Positions 24,284 through 32,867 of a stretch of 40,545 nt of DNA are shown here, piece by piece; positions within the stretch are counted from its first letter, which is position 1, and each line of letters starts with the position of its first letter. Origin of the DNA: Bradyrhizobium sp. BR13661. GTDB lineage: Bacteria; Pseudomonadota; Alphaproteobacteria; Rhizobiales; Xanthobacteraceae. A model generated the notes under the pieces. It saw only the letters and a program-made list of their open reading frames with translations, made no database searches and was not told the origin of the DNA. The stretch lies in contig NZ_JARXWB010000050.1 in the NCBI RefSeq assembly GCF_029892425.1, forward strand, positions 1-40,545, given 5' to 3'. The position numbers and the translations under genes were made by a program.

Positions 24284-25441
24284 TCAGGGCAACAGCTTGT
24301 ACTTGCCGTCCTCGATCTGGACCATGATGCGCGAGCGGCCGTCGACGCCATACCGATCCGCCGGCGTATAGGTGTAGACGCCCTGCGTCCCGACGACCTC
24401 CTTGGTCGTGAACAGCGCCTGACGAAGCGCGGTCCGGAATTCCGGCGAGCCGGGCTTGGCGCCTGATGCCATCGCGCGCTTGGCCGCATCGGCGAGCACC
24501 AGCCAGCCATCGAAGGAATAGGACGAGAACGAATCCGTCGGCGCCTCGCCGTTCGCCTTCTCGAAGGCCGCGCGGAAATCCAGGGCAACCTTCTGGATCG
24601 GATTGCTGGCCGGAAGCTGCTCCGCTGCGGTCACCGGTCCGGTCGGGCAGATGATGCCGTTGGCGGCCTTTCCGGCAAGACGCAGGAAATCGGCGCTGAT
24701 CATGCCGTGATTGCCGTAGAGCGGCCCTTTGTAGCCGCGCTCGGACAGCGCGATCACCGGGAGCGCGCCGGGCGTTCCCGTTCCACCCAGCATGATCGCA
24801 TCGGGATGCGCGGCGACGACGCGCAGCACCTGCGCTGTGACCGAAGAGTCCGAACGCGCGTAGCGCTCATTGGCGATCACCTTGATGTCGGCCGACTTGG
24901 CGGCCTGCACCAGGGAATCATAGAAGAGGTCACCTAACGCGTCGGAGAAGCCGATAAACGCGACGCTCTTCAATCCTTTGGCCTTCATGTTGTCGACAAT
25001 GCCCTGCAACAGCAGCGGCGTCGGTTGCGGGGTCTGGACCACCCATGGGCCGCCATCGCCAGGCGGCACCGGCGCGATCGGCGACACCGCAATCATTGGA
25101 ATCTTCATCTCGATGGCCGCCGTCGCCATCGCAAGCGTCTGCGGCGCACCGGACGTGCCGATGAGAACGTCGACCTTCTCCTGCTCCACGAGTTTGCGAG
25201 CGTTACGCGCCGACGCCGTCGGATCCGAGCCATCATCGAGCTGGATGACCCGAATCTTCTCGCCGCCGATCTCGCCGGTATAGACTTGGCCCGCTGCGAT
25301 CCCCTTCGCGTTCGGAATTCCAATCGACGACACTGGCCCGCTGAGGCCAGTGACAAATCCAACGAGAATCTCGGCCTGCGCAAGCTGCGGGACGGCGAGA
25401 AGCAATGCAGTGGAGACCAGCAAGCTCTTGATCAAGTTCAT
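24284..25441 (-). CDS. Periplasmic substrate-binding protein of a branched-chain-amino-acid-type ABC transporter (copy 1)
   Basis: A 385-residue periplasmic type I binding protein of the LivJ/LivK group. The signal peptide covers residues 1-23 (hydrophobic core LLVSTALLLAV, cleavage after AQA). The mature part starts EILVGFVTGLSG and carries QLDDGSDP and ARKLVEQEKVDVLIG. It is clearly paralogous to the plus-strand copy starting at 30633; both keep SSIGIP and DDGSDPxA. It lies inside the catabolic operon without its own permease, so it probably feeds the Liv-type permease encoded across the divergent promoter region and widens ligand range. The start at 25441 places the signal peptide correctly; the frame is open to 25489. 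Confidence 0.9.
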   Translation of the reverse strand: MNLIKSLLVSTALLLAVPQLAQAEILVGFVTGLSGPVSSIGIPNAKGIAAGQVYTGEIGGEKIRVIQLDDGSDPTASARNARKLVEQEKVDVLIGTSGAPQTLAMATAAIEMKIPMIAVSPIAPVPPGDGGPWVVQTPQPTPLLLQGIVDNMKAKGLKSVAFIGFSDALGDLFYDSLVQAAKSADIKVIANERYARSDSSVTAQVLRVVAAHPDAIMLGGTGTPGALPVIALSERGYKGPLYGNHGMISADFLRLAGKAANGIICPTGPVTAAEQLPASNPIQKVALDFRAAFEKANGEAPTDSFSSYSFDGWLVLADAAKRAMASGAKPGSPEFRTALRQALFTTKEVVGTQGVYTYTPADRYGVDGRSRIMVQIEDGKYKLLP

Positions 25442-25498
25442 GGCACCTGTCTTTCGTGAGGATTTCTTGTTCTGAATGGCAAGCGCCATGGATTCATT

Positions 25499-26281
25499 TC
25501 AGGTTGACGAGACCAGCGCGATGACGCGAAGCGGACTGCCGGAGCCATTCTGGATCTTCAGCGGCGAGGCCACGATGATGGCGCCGGTGGCCGGAAGCTG
25601 ATCCAAATTGCACAGGCATTGCAGGCCGTAACGGCCCGCGCCGTGCAGGAAGTGATGCGCCGGATAAGGCGGATCGAAATGCCCGGCCTGCCCCGCATCC
25701 GTACCGATGGTCTCGTTGCCGAACCCAATGACGCCACGCTCCTCCACCAGCCACTTCATGACAGCCGAGTTCGGGCCCGGCGTGTGCGCGCCGTCATCCC
25801 TGAGATTGGCGTAGTCGCGCCAACCCTTCTTCGACCAGTCAGTCCGCAGCAGCACCCAGTTCCGCTCCGGGATTCGGCCATGATTTGCTTCCCAGGCCTC
25901 GACGAGTGGAACCGTCAACAGGAAATCGGGATCCTGGGCCGCCTGCGCGGTGCAATCGATGACACAGGCCGGCGCGATCATGTCCTTAGGCAGCATGGTG
26001 TCGACGGCATTGTTCGGCAGGTTCTTGCCGGTGAACCAGTGGATCGGCGCGTCAAAATGCGTGCCGGTATGTTCACCGAACGTGACATTGTTCCAGTACC
26101 AGGCCGGGCCGCGACCGTCGTATCGCGAGATTTCCTGGATGCGGACCGGCGCCGCCTGGCCGAACTCCGGCGGCAGCACGATGACCGGAAAATCCGGACT
26201 GAGCGTGAATGTCAGATCGACGACGCGCACCGCGCCGGAAGAAATCGCACCCGCCAGCTCCAGGAGTCTGTTGCTTTGCAT
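25499..26281 (-). CDS. Cyclase-family metal-dependent hydrolase (kynurenine formamidase / isatin hydrolase fold)
   Basis: A 260-residue PF04199-type enzyme. The metal-binding motif HTGTHFDAPIH is intact, and the N-terminal VDLTFTLSPDFPV matches the family. Members hydrolyse amides or strained cyclic amides, such as N-formylkynurenine and isatin, with Mn or Zn. Here it may open a ring or cleave an amide of the imported compound; the substrate is unknown. The ATG at 26281 has GGAGG upstream; the open frame extends to 26509 but that part overlaps the preceding gene. It stands 34 bases after the DUF35-SDR gene and 57 before the binding-protein gene, in one operon. Confidence 0.88.
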   Translation of the reverse strand: MQSNRLLELAGAISSGAVRVVDLTFTLSPDFPVIVLPPEFGQAAPVRIQEISRYDGRGPAWYWNNVTFGEHTGTHFDAPIHWFTGKNLPNNAVDTMLPKDMIAPACVIDCTAQAAQDPDFLLTVPLVEAWEANHGRIPERNWVLLRTDWSKKGWRDYANLRDDGAHTPGPNSAVMKWLVEERGVIGFGNETIGTDAGQAGHFDPPYPAHHFLHGAGRYGLQCLCNLDQLPATGAIIVASPLKIQNGSGSPLRVIALVSST

Positions 26282-26315
26282 CGTCACGTCCTCCGGCTGG
26301 GTTGAAATCCCGATT

Positions 26316-27557
26316 TCACCTGTCGAGCTCACGTTCGAGCGCCTTCGGATTGGCCGCGAGACGTTGCCGGATCTCTTCGGCGACATCTCCCACATAAATC
26401 TCCTCGAGCCCGCCTCTGAGTCCCGAGACGATCGCTTGCGCAATTGCGCGCGGCGCGACCTTCGGCGGCGGCACGGTCTGAAACCATTCGGTGTCGACGG
26501 GGCCGGCAAACAGATTCATCACCCTGACGCCGCCGGGCCTGAGCTCGGCGCGAAGGCAGTGCGAGAGCGACAGGCACGCGGCCTGCGAGGCCGAGTAAGC
26601 GCCAAAGGCAGGCCAGTTCGCCAGCGCATAGACCGAGAGAATGTTGACCCATGCGACACTGTTGTTGATGCCGTCGGCGCCGCGCATCCGCATGGCCGGT
26701 CCAAAGGCTTGCGCGAGGTTGATGAAGCCGAGATAGGCCTGGTCGATCTCGTCGCGTACGATGCTCGTGCCCCTGCGGTCGAGCAGTCCGCCCGGCCGCA
26801 CATACTCCGTCGTATTGATGAGGATATCGACCTTGCCGCCGATGTCGGCCGCAAGATCTGTGGCCGATTTTTCGTCGGCCACGTCGAGCGTCACGATTTC
26901 GATTCCGTCTTGACTGCGCAGCAGGTTCTCGTCCGGGAACGGTCGCCACGGTTCGGCAATGCCGACGAACACCGTCTTGGCGCCCGCGGCCTTCAAAGCC
27001 GCCGCGGCTTCCTGGCCGATCACGCTGCGGCCGTTGGTCACGAGCGCGCGCCGGAATTTTGGATCGGCCGTCATTTCCCGCCACTGCTTGTCGTCTTCCA
27101 TGTTGGGAGTCTCTCCCTCGGGATGGGCAAAGGCCACCGCCTGGCCGCTCTTGTCGAGTTGAAACGACATGCGGACGGCTGCGCCCTCCGCGCAGTCGGC
27201 ATGGAGATGGGTCACAATCGTTGGACCGCAATCCATTTTGACGAGGCCGATCCGCCACGGCGCCCGTTCTCTGAAATAAACGTCGCTCGGCACACGCGCC
27301 GTCGTCTCGGCCAGTAGCATGCCCCGGCGCGGCGCATCGATGAAGACGAGGCCGTCCGACAGGCAAGACGGGCAGGCTTCACGCGCCGGATAAGCAAAGG
27401 AGCCGCAAGCCTTGCAGCGTTGCAGCATGAAGCGGCCTTCCGCTGCCGCCCGTGTGAACCCGTGCGACGTCCTGCTGCGAGGTCGCGGCGGCAAAGCCGG
27501 CAGCCGCGTCCGCAGCAGCGGGTTCTTGCGCCGGGGCGGCTTGATCGGCTCTATCAT
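26316..27557 (-). CDS. DUF35 (zinc-ribbon/OB-fold) fused to a short-chain-dehydrogenase-like domain
   Basis: A 413-residue two-domain protein. The N-terminal part carries a zinc ribbon with Cys48, Cys51, Cys62 and Cys65 and an OB-fold up to about residue 145, as in ChsH2-type DUF35 partners of thiolase-like enzymes. From about 168 it is an SDR-like Rossmann domain, but with altered key sites: the nucleotide loop reads TNGRSVIG rather than TGxxxGxG, and the YxxxK motif is YSASQ, with Tyr321 present but Gln325 instead of Lys. Ser308 is present. It may therefore bind a CoA ester or cofactor without classical SDR catalysis. The start codon overlaps the thiolase-like stop (ATGA), a strong sign of complex formation between the two products. 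Confidence 0.85.
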   Translation of the reverse strand: MIEPIKPPRRKNPLLRTRLPALPPRPRSRTSHGFTRAAAEGRFMLQRCKACGSFAYPAREACPSCLSDGLVFIDAPRRGMLLAETTARVPSDVYFRERAPWRIGLVKMDCGPTIVTHLHADCAEGAAVRMSFQLDKSGQAVAFAHPEGETPNMEDDKQWREMTADPKFRRALVTNGRSVIGQEAAAALKAAGAKTVFVGIAEPWRPFPDENLLRSQDGIEIVTLDVADEKSATDLAADIGGKVDILINTTEYVRPGGLLDRRGTSIVRDEIDQAYLGFINLAQAFGPAMRMRGADGINNSVAWVNILSVYALANWPAFGAYSASQAACLSLSHCLRAELRPGGVRVMNLFAGPVDTEWFQTVPPPKVAPRAIAQAIVSGLRGGLEEIYVGDVAEEIRQRLAANPKALERELDR

Positions 27558-28732
27558 CGCGAAGGCCCTGCAAGGATCGCGGCGCCCGAGGCCAGACCGC
27601 GGTCATAGTTGATCATACCGAACCCCGAGGCCAAGGCGAGGCTCGCATTCCTGACCTGGGTGGGGCCTGCGGTCCCCAGAAGCTGCCGCAACCCTTCGAC
27701 GAGACCGAGATAGGCGCCGGCAGCACCGGCCTGCCCAACCGAAAGCTGTCCGCCCGAGGTGTTGTGCGGAAAGTCTCCATCGATGGTGAGATCGTGCTGG
27801 CGCACGAACTCGGCCCCCTCCCCCTTCTTGCAGAAGCCGAGATCCTCGAACTGCATCATCGTGATGACGGGATAGTCGTCATAGGTCTGCACGACGTCGA
27901 GATCGTCAGGCTTCACGCCGGCCATCGCATAGAGCTCGCCGACATCCATTGCCCAGCCGCCGCGCACCTGCATCGGATCGTCGGCAAAGGCATTGTGCCG
28001 CTCGATCGTCGACAGAAGTCGCGCGAAAGGCAGCCTCAGCGAGGCCGCAGTCTCTTCGCGCATGACGAGGAACGCTTCGGCGCCGGCGCAAGGCATCACG
28101 CAATCGAACAGGTGGATCGGATCAGAAATCGGCCGGGCCGCCAGATATTGATCGAGCGTCAGCGGCGTCTTCATCAGCGCATGCGGGTTGCGCAGCGCAT
28201 TCGCGCGCTGGGCGACCGCGATCCTGCCAACGTCCTCGCGCGTCACGCCAAAAGTCCGCATGTAGTTGCGCGCGATCAGCGCGAAGCTCGCATTGGCGCC
28301 ACCCGCGCCATAGGGGTAGACGGCATCCTGGTTGAAGCGCGAGAAGTTCTCGAGCGTCAGCCGGAAGGAATCGACGTGGTTGGTGTCGCCTGCCACGCAG
28401 GCCACGATGTCAGCGTCATGGGCCTGAACCGCGCGCGCCGCCTTTCGCACCGCTGCGATGGCGCTGGCGCCACCGAGCGGAATTGTATCCAGCCACCGGA
28501 CGCACAGACCGAAATGCTGCGTCAGCCCGACTCCGCTGTCAGTGCCCATGGTGAAGCTGGAGACGCACAGACCATCGATGTCGGAGGTCTTGATGCCGGC
28601 CTGCGCGACGAGCGCGCTGAGCGCTCGGCCGATCCACCATTGCGCGCTTTCGATGGAGTAGCGGACGTAGGGAATCGTGACGGGCGCCGCGATCACGACG
28701 CCATCATACGGTGTGCGCAAGGTATTGGTCAC
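27554..28732 (-). CDS. Thiolase-fold protein of the SCP-x/Ltp2 type lacking the thiolase Cys
   Basis: A 392-residue thiolase-superfamily protein. Where the acyl-binding Cys is expected the sequence is PLGGASA (residues 85-91), with no Cys. The C-terminal motif HNTSGGQLSVG (from 323) and a Tyr pair in YDDYP (284-288) resemble Ltp2-like aldol-lyases, which work with a DUF35 partner and use Tyr residues instead of Cys. The translational overlap with a DUF35-containing gene supports such a complex. The best reading is a carbon-carbon-cleaving or retro-aldol enzyme on a CoA ester rather than a CoA-dependent thiolase. It follows the ohr-like gene by 25 bases. Confidence 0.85.
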   Translation of the reverse strand: MTNTLRTPYDGVVIAAPVTIPYVRYSIESAQWWIGRALSALVAQAGIKTSDIDGLCVSSFTMGTDSGVGLTQHFGLCVRWLDTIPLGGASAIAAVRKAARAVQAHDADIVACVAGDTNHVDSFRLTLENFSRFNQDAVYPYGAGGANASFALIARNYMRTFGVTREDVGRIAVAQRANALRNPHALMKTPLTLDQYLAARPISDPIHLFDCVMPCAGAEAFLVMREETAASLRLPFARLLSTIERHNAFADDPMQVRGGWAMDVGELYAMAGVKPDDLDVVQTYDDYPVITMMQFEDLGFCKKGEGAEFVRQHDLTIDGDFPHNTSGGQLSVGQAGAAGAYLGLVEGLRQLLGTAGPTQVRNASLALASGFGMINYDRGLASGAAILAGPSR

Positions 28733-28757
28733 TGACCGCCCGCCTCGTTCATCCGCC

Positions 28758-29186
28758 TCAAACCACCGTCAGTTTCACGTCGATATTGCCACGCGTTGCG
28801 TTCGAATAGGGGCAGCGCTCGTGCGCGCCGGCGACGACCTCTTCGGCCACCGGCTTCTCGACACCGGGCAGATTGACTTTCAGCTCGACAGCCAGCGCAT
28901 ATCCAACGGGAACCGGCCCCATCGCAACCTTCGCAGTCACGGAAGGCTCGGCAGAGGGCACCACCTTCCGCGTCCGCGCGACGAGCTTGACCGCACCGAG
29001 AAAGCACGCGGCGTAGCCGGCCGCAAAGAGCTGTTCGGGATTGGTGCCCGCGCCGCCGGGGCCCCCCATCGATTTCGGCAAGGACAGCGACACCGACAAA
29101 AGACCGTCGGCGCTGGCGGCCTTGCCATCCCGACCTCCGGTCGCCGTCACTTCGGTCTCGTACAGGATCTTTTCGGGGGTCATCAC
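28758..29186 (-). CDS. Ohr-type organic hydroperoxide resistance protein (OsmC family)
   Basis: A 142-residue OsmC/Ohr protein. Both redox cysteines are present, Cys61 in AACFLGAV and Cys125 in HERCPYSNATRGN; the latter string and TNPEQLFAAGYAACF are characteristic of the Ohr subgroup, which reduces organic hydroperoxides with lipoyl partners. A GTG at 29186 has GGAG eight bases upstream; the next codon is ATG and is an alternative start. It sits within the catabolic operon, not beside an OhrR gene, so it may protect against peroxides formed in the pathway, or the local MarR regulator may replace OhrR. Confidence 0.92.
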   Translation of the reverse strand: MMTPEKILYETEVTATGGRDGKAASADGLLSVSLSLPKSMGGPGGAGTNPEQLFAAGYAACFLGAVKLVARTRKVVPSAEPSVTAKVAMGPVPVGYALAVELKVNLPGVEKPVAEEVVAGAHERCPYSNATRGNIDVKLTVV

Positions 29187-29216
29187 GACTTGTTCTCCAA
29201 GAACAATTTGGCAGGA

Positions 29217-29999
29217 CTAGCGGCCGTTACCGGCAAGCAACGCGCGGAAATCCGCCCGTGCCTGGGCGCTGGCCCGCTTGAAGCTGGGCCCGCGGCTTGG
29301 TTCGGTGCCATTGAGCTGCCGGAGCTGCACCCACATCTCGGCACTCTTCAGCGCCACCGCCGCGCAGTTGACCACCGGCGCGTGCCCGACCTTCAGGCCG
29401 TGCTCCTTCCCGATCAAAAGGCCTGGCAAGACGCCGGCCGGAATCACGACGTCCGCGCCGCGCTCGACCAGCGGACGTGCACAAGCGACAAAATCCTCGA
29501 TCATGCGAGCTTGTGCGGCAGCGTCTCCGGCGAACGCATCGGCGAAATCCTCCGGCTTGCAGCCAAGACCGGTCACGTGGACCACGCGATCACGCAGGCC
29601 GTAACGCTCGGCTTGCTCGTAGTGCCAGACCTCGAAGACGGGATCGAGCGTCACAAGGCCAAGCCGCCGACCGAGCTGCGAGGCGGCCAGCAACGTCGCC
29701 TCGCCAGTCCCGATCACGGGAATGTCGAGCGCCGAGCGCAGCTCGTAAAGTCCGGGATCCTGGAAATGCCCCATGACAAAGGCGTCGAACCCGCCCTCCT
29801 CCGCCGCGATGCCGTTGTCGATCGCCTGGACGGCACAGCGCAGTTCGGCAAGCCGTCCGAACTCCCGGTCCGGCGGCGTGATGCCCTCGACGTGAACCGT
29901 GGTGCCTGATGCAGCGATGTTGTTGAGGTATTCCGACAGCCGCACCATGTAGGGCGCGTTGACGCTCGCATCAACGAAGCTCTGCCAGAAGATGCGCAT
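29217..29999 (-). CDS. Asp/Glu/hydantoin racemase-family protein without the catalytic Cys pair
   Basis: A 260-residue protein of the PF01177 fold, first gene of the minus-strand operon. The family normally uses two Cys residues as acid/base. Here the first site reads MGHFQDPGL with His78 in the Cys position, and the second, VIPAGVLPG, has Ala188. The overall DPGL motif and fold pattern are kept. It is thus unlikely to be a two-base racemase; maleate-isomerase- or decarboxylase-like chemistry, or binding only, is possible. The ATG at 29999 has GAGGAG upstream and is preferred to the frame start at 30014. The operator site 55 bases ahead ties it to the MarR regulon. Confidence 0.8.
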   Translation of the reverse strand: MRIFWQSFVDASVNAPYMVRLSEYLNNIAASGTTVHVEGITPPDREFGRLAELRCAVQAIDNGIAAEEGGFDAFVMGHFQDPGLYELRSALDIPVIGTGEATLLAASQLGRRLGLVTLDPVFEVWHYEQAERYGLRDRVVHVTGLGCKPEDFADAFAGDAAAQARMIEDFVACARPLVERGADVVIPAGVLPGLLIGKEHGLKVGHAPVVNCAAVALKSAEMWVQLRQLNGTEPSRGPSFKRASAQARADFRALLAGNGR

Positions 30000-30053
30000 C
30001 GTCCTTCTCCTCAAGCGGTGGTCGGAGGATCGGTCGTCGGCTGCCGATGATTA

Positions 30054-30071
30054 TATTTCAACCATAAACTA
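30054..30071. promoter_or_regulatory. MarR-type operator, site 3 (catabolic operon)
   Basis: TATTTCAACCATAAACTA, 54 bases before the start of the racemase-like gene. It matches site 1 at 15 of 18 positions. A TTGACG on the minus strand (30084-30079) lies just upstream of it. Confidence 0.7.
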
Positions 30072-30245
30072 ATTCACGCGTCAAATGCGCGCGGCAGCGC
30101 CGGCGGCTGGCGCCGTCATGGCAAGCCGAGCACGGCCATTTTGTCCGGTGGACTAAGCAAAGAAACGCCGCACACTGACAAAATTGTATGCAGCAACATT
30201 TTTTTCTGACAGCCCCGTGACACGTGTTGACGGCGCCACCGGCAA

Positions 30246-30263
30246 TACTTTAGGCTTTAAGTA
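30246..30263. promoter_or_regulatory. MarR-type operator, site 4 (transporter operon)
   Basis: TACTTTAGGCTTTAAGTA, a 7-bp inverted repeat with one mismatch and a 4-base centre. It lies 13 bases downstream of a TTGACG (30227-30232), so a bound protein would cover the -10 region. The first gene of the transporter operon starts 369 bases further on. Confidence 0.65.
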
Positions 30264-30632
30264 ATTCCTCGCCGGTCAGGGACCGGTGGCCATGACAATG
30301 ATGTTGCAGGGCACCGATTTTGAGAGACTCAATCGTGTGGACAGTCGCCGCGCTCGAACAGCCGGCAGTGGCAGCATCGCCGGTCGCGCATCGCGGCCGC
30401 ACCGACGGCCTTTCGTCGCCTCAGACAAGGCCCGCCCGCATTCGCCGATGGGCCCGTTGTTCGCGCGGCAAGCAACATCATGGCTGCTGACCGCCCGGCC
30501 GAGCACACTTTCTTCGGTCGCGCCCGGCATTTGGCGCCGCAGCAATGTTTTCAATCGGTTGGTTCGTCGTTCGGGCCCCCCGCGCGGCAGCATCAAAGCA
30601 TTCCTATCCAGCATCAACGGAGGAGAACGCAA

Positions 30633-31781
30633 ATGCGCAAGACTCTGAGCCTACTTGCACTTGTCACCGGCATAGTCGCGGCTCCGACTGCACAGGCCGA
30701 CATCACCATCGGCTTCGTCACCTCGCTCAGCGGCAACGGATCGTCGATCGGAATCCCCTATGGGCGCGGCATCAATGCGGCCTATGAATACAAGAAGACC
30801 ATCAACGGTGAAACCATTCGCCTGATCCAGCTCGACGACGGCTCGGACCCGTCGGCCGCGACCCGCAACGCGCGCAAGCTGGTGGAAGAAGAGAAGGTTG
30901 ACCTGCTGATCGGAACCGCGACGGCGCCCTCGACCATCGCCATGGCAGCGGTGGCGAGCGAGCTGAAAGTGCCGATGATCGCGGTCTCGCCGATCGGCAA
31001 GCTGCCGGAAACGCCCGAGCAGTGGGTGGTGTCAGTGCCGCAGCCCGCCTCCCTGCTCGTCAAGATCGTCGCCGATCGCATGAAGCGCGATGGCATGAAG
31101 AATATCGGCTATATCGGCTTCTCCGACGCCTGGGGCGACCTCGTCTACAACGGCGCCAAGGCCGCCGAAGCGGCCGGTGACATCAAGATCCAGAGCAACG
31201 AGCGATACGCTCGCACCGACACCTCCGTCACCGCACAGATCCTGAAGGTGCTCGCCACGCGGCCGGACGCCGTGCTGGACGGCGGCTCGGGCACGCAAGG
31301 CGCGCTGCCCCTCCTCAGCCTCGCCGACCGCGGCTTCAAGGGAAACACCTACGGCACGGTGGCGCTGGTCAATCCGGACTTCGTCAATGTCGGCGGCAAG
31401 GCGGCCGACGGCATTCAGGTCTCGGCCGGTCCCGTGATCGTCGCCGAGCAGCTTCCCGACGAGCATTTTGCCAAGAAGATCGCGCTGGATTTCCGCAGCG
31501 TCTACCAGAAGACCCACAACATTCCGACCACCGACGGCTTCTCCGCCTACTCCTTCGACGCCTGGCTGATTTTCGCCAACGCCGCGGAGCGCGCGCTCAA
31601 GACCGCGAAGCCCGGAACGGCGGAATTCCACACCGCGCTGCGGGACGCGATCCTCAGCACCAAGGAGCTGCCGGGCGTCCATGCCGTCTATAACTTCAAG
31701 CCGGGTTCCGTGACCGGCGTCGACGAGCGCTCGCTCGTCGTCGTGCGCCTGACCGGCGGCGCCTGGAAGTATGCACCGTAG
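30633..31781 (+). CDS. Periplasmic substrate-binding protein of a branched-chain-amino-acid-type ABC transporter (copy 2)
   Basis: A 382-residue LivJ-type periplasmic binding protein with a 22-residue signal peptide (LSLLALVTGIVA core, cleavage after AQA). The mature protein starts DITIGFVTSLSG and has SSIGIP, QLDDGSDPSA and ARKLVEEEKVDLLIG, as in copy 1. The ATG at 30633 is preceded by GGAGGAG (30619-30625) with seven-base spacing, which decides the start against an open frame from 30480. It is the first gene of the transporter operon, 42 bases before the permease gene. The ligand is unknown; in rhizobia such systems often import aromatic or dicarboxylic acids as well as amino acids. Confidence 0.92.
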   Translation: MRKTLSLLALVTGIVAAPTAQADITIGFVTSLSGNGSSIGIPYGRGINAAYEYKKTINGETIRLIQLDDGSDPSAATRNARKLVEEEKVDLLIGTATAPSTIAMAAVASELKVPMIAVSPIGKLPETPEQWVVSVPQPASLLVKIVADRMKRDGMKNIGYIGFSDAWGDLVYNGAKAAEAAGDIKIQSNERYARTDTSVTAQILKVLATRPDAVLDGGSGTQGALPLLSLADRGFKGNTYGTVALVNPDFVNVGGKAADGIQVSAGPVIVAEQLPDEHFAKKIALDFRSVYQKTHNIPTTDGFSAYSFDAWLIFANAAERALKTAKPGTAEFHTALRDAILSTKELPGVHAVYNFKPGSVTGVDERSLVVVRLTGGAWKYAP

Positions 31782-31823
31782 TCGGAAGGCGGCAGGCAGT
31801 CAGAACGGGGGAACGGCGTCTCA

Positions 31824-32867
31824 ATGACGAGCGACATCGCAGCCATCCTTGGGATCGACGGGATCGCCACCGGCGCAGTCTATGCGCTGGTGGCGATCGG
31901 GACCGTCCTCATCTTCACGGTGACACGGGTCATCTTCATTCCCTTTGGCGACATCGCCGCGTTCACCGCGCTGACGCTGGCAGCCCTCGATGCGAAGCGC
32001 TTTCCCGGGACTGGCGCACTGGTCGTCATCCTGGCCGGCCTCGCGACCCTGATCGAGACCATGTCGCTGCTGCGGTCCGGCGAGCTTCGCTTGCTGCCAC
32101 GCGCCCTTCTTTTTTATCTCGTCCTTCCGCTCGCCGTGGTCGGCCTTGCCTGGTTGACGATGCGCGCCGAGCCGCCGCTTGCCGTCAGGCTCGTGCTTGC
32201 CTTGATGCTGATCACGCCGATCGCCCCGCTGCTGGACCGGATCGTCTTCCGTCCCATCGCGGATGGAACGGTGCTGTTGCTGCTGACGGTCTCCGTCGCG
32301 CTGCATTTCGCGCTGGTCGGCCTGGGGCTCCTGTTCTTCGGACCTGAAGGTGTCAGAACCGAACCGCTGACGTCGTTCTCGACCGAGTTCGCCGGCGTGC
32401 TGGTCTCGGGCCAGACCATGCTGATCGTGATCGCAGCCCTCGTCTTCTCCGGTCTGCTCTATCTGTTCTTCGACTTCACGCTGGTCGGAAAATCGCTGCG
32501 CGCCACGGCCGTGAACCGGACCGGCTCCCGCCTGATGGGGATACGGCCCGCCCGCGCCGGCACGATCGCCTATCTGCTGGGGTCGCTGATGGCCGGCGTC
32601 TCCGGAATCCTGATCGCACCCGTCAACACCGTGTTCTACGATTCCGGCTTTCTGATCGGCCTGAAGGCCTTTGTCGGCGCCATCGTCGGCGGCATGACCA
32701 GCTATCCCGGTGCTGCGATCGGCGCCGTCGGCGTCGGCCTCCTCGAAAGCTTTGCGTCCTTCGAGAGCAGCGCGCTGAAGGACGTCATCGTATTCTCGCT
32801 GCTGATCCCGATCCTGATCTGGCGGTCCCTCGCCTCGCTTCATTCCGAGGAGGAGATCGAGGAATGA
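31824..32867 (+). CDS. LivH-type ABC transporter permease
   Basis: A 347-residue integral membrane permease of the LivH family. The N-terminal GIDGIATGAVYALVAIG is the family hallmark, followed by about eight hydrophobic segments and the cytoplasmic-loop motif SLRATAVNRTGSRLMGI, then GGMTSYPGAAIGAVGVGLLE. It is longer than the usual 290 or so residues, mainly through an extra region around residues 55-130 (LLPRALLFYLVLPLAVVGLAW). The stop overlaps the next start by four bases (ATGA). Confidence 0.92.
   Translation: MTSDIAAILGIDGIATGAVYALVAIGTVLIFTVTRVIFIPFGDIAAFTALTLAALDAKRFPGTGALVVILAGLATLIETMSLLRSGELRLLPRALLFYLVLPLAVVGLAWLTMRAEPPLAVRLVLALMLITPIAPLLDRIVFRPIADGTVLLLLTVSVALHFALVGLGLLFFGPEGVRTEPLTSFSTEFAGVLVSGQTMLIVIAALVFSGLLYLFFDFTLVGKSLRATAVNRTGSRLMGIRPARAGTIAYLLGSLMAGVSGILIAPVNTVFYDSGFLIGLKAFVGAIVGGMTSYPGAAIGAVGVGLLESFASFESSALKDVIVFSLLIPILIWRSLASLHSEEEIEE

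Larger units (their letters stand above)
30000..30632. other. Divergent control region with long leader before the transporter operon
   Basis: About 630 bases between the minus-strand catabolic operon and the plus-strand transporter operon. It carries operator sites 3 and 4. From 30264 to 30632 there is an unusually long leader for the transporter operon. Open frames there (30286-30648 on plus, 30276-30632 on minus) have low-complexity Arg/Ser-rich products and no family likeness, so neither is called as a gene. A TTGACG at 30227-30232 could be a -35 box for the plus operon. Confidence 0.55.

Noticed and set aside
20653..30014. Assigning the locus to indole-3-acetate degradation because of the isatin-hydrolase-like fold and MarR regulator
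   Set aside because: No oxygenase or other diagnostic gene of that pathway is in the window; the cyclase family has many substrates.
30276..30648. Overlapping frames of about 120 residues on both strands in the divergent control region
   Set aside because: Low-complexity Arg/Ser-rich products that mirror each other; neither resembles a known family.
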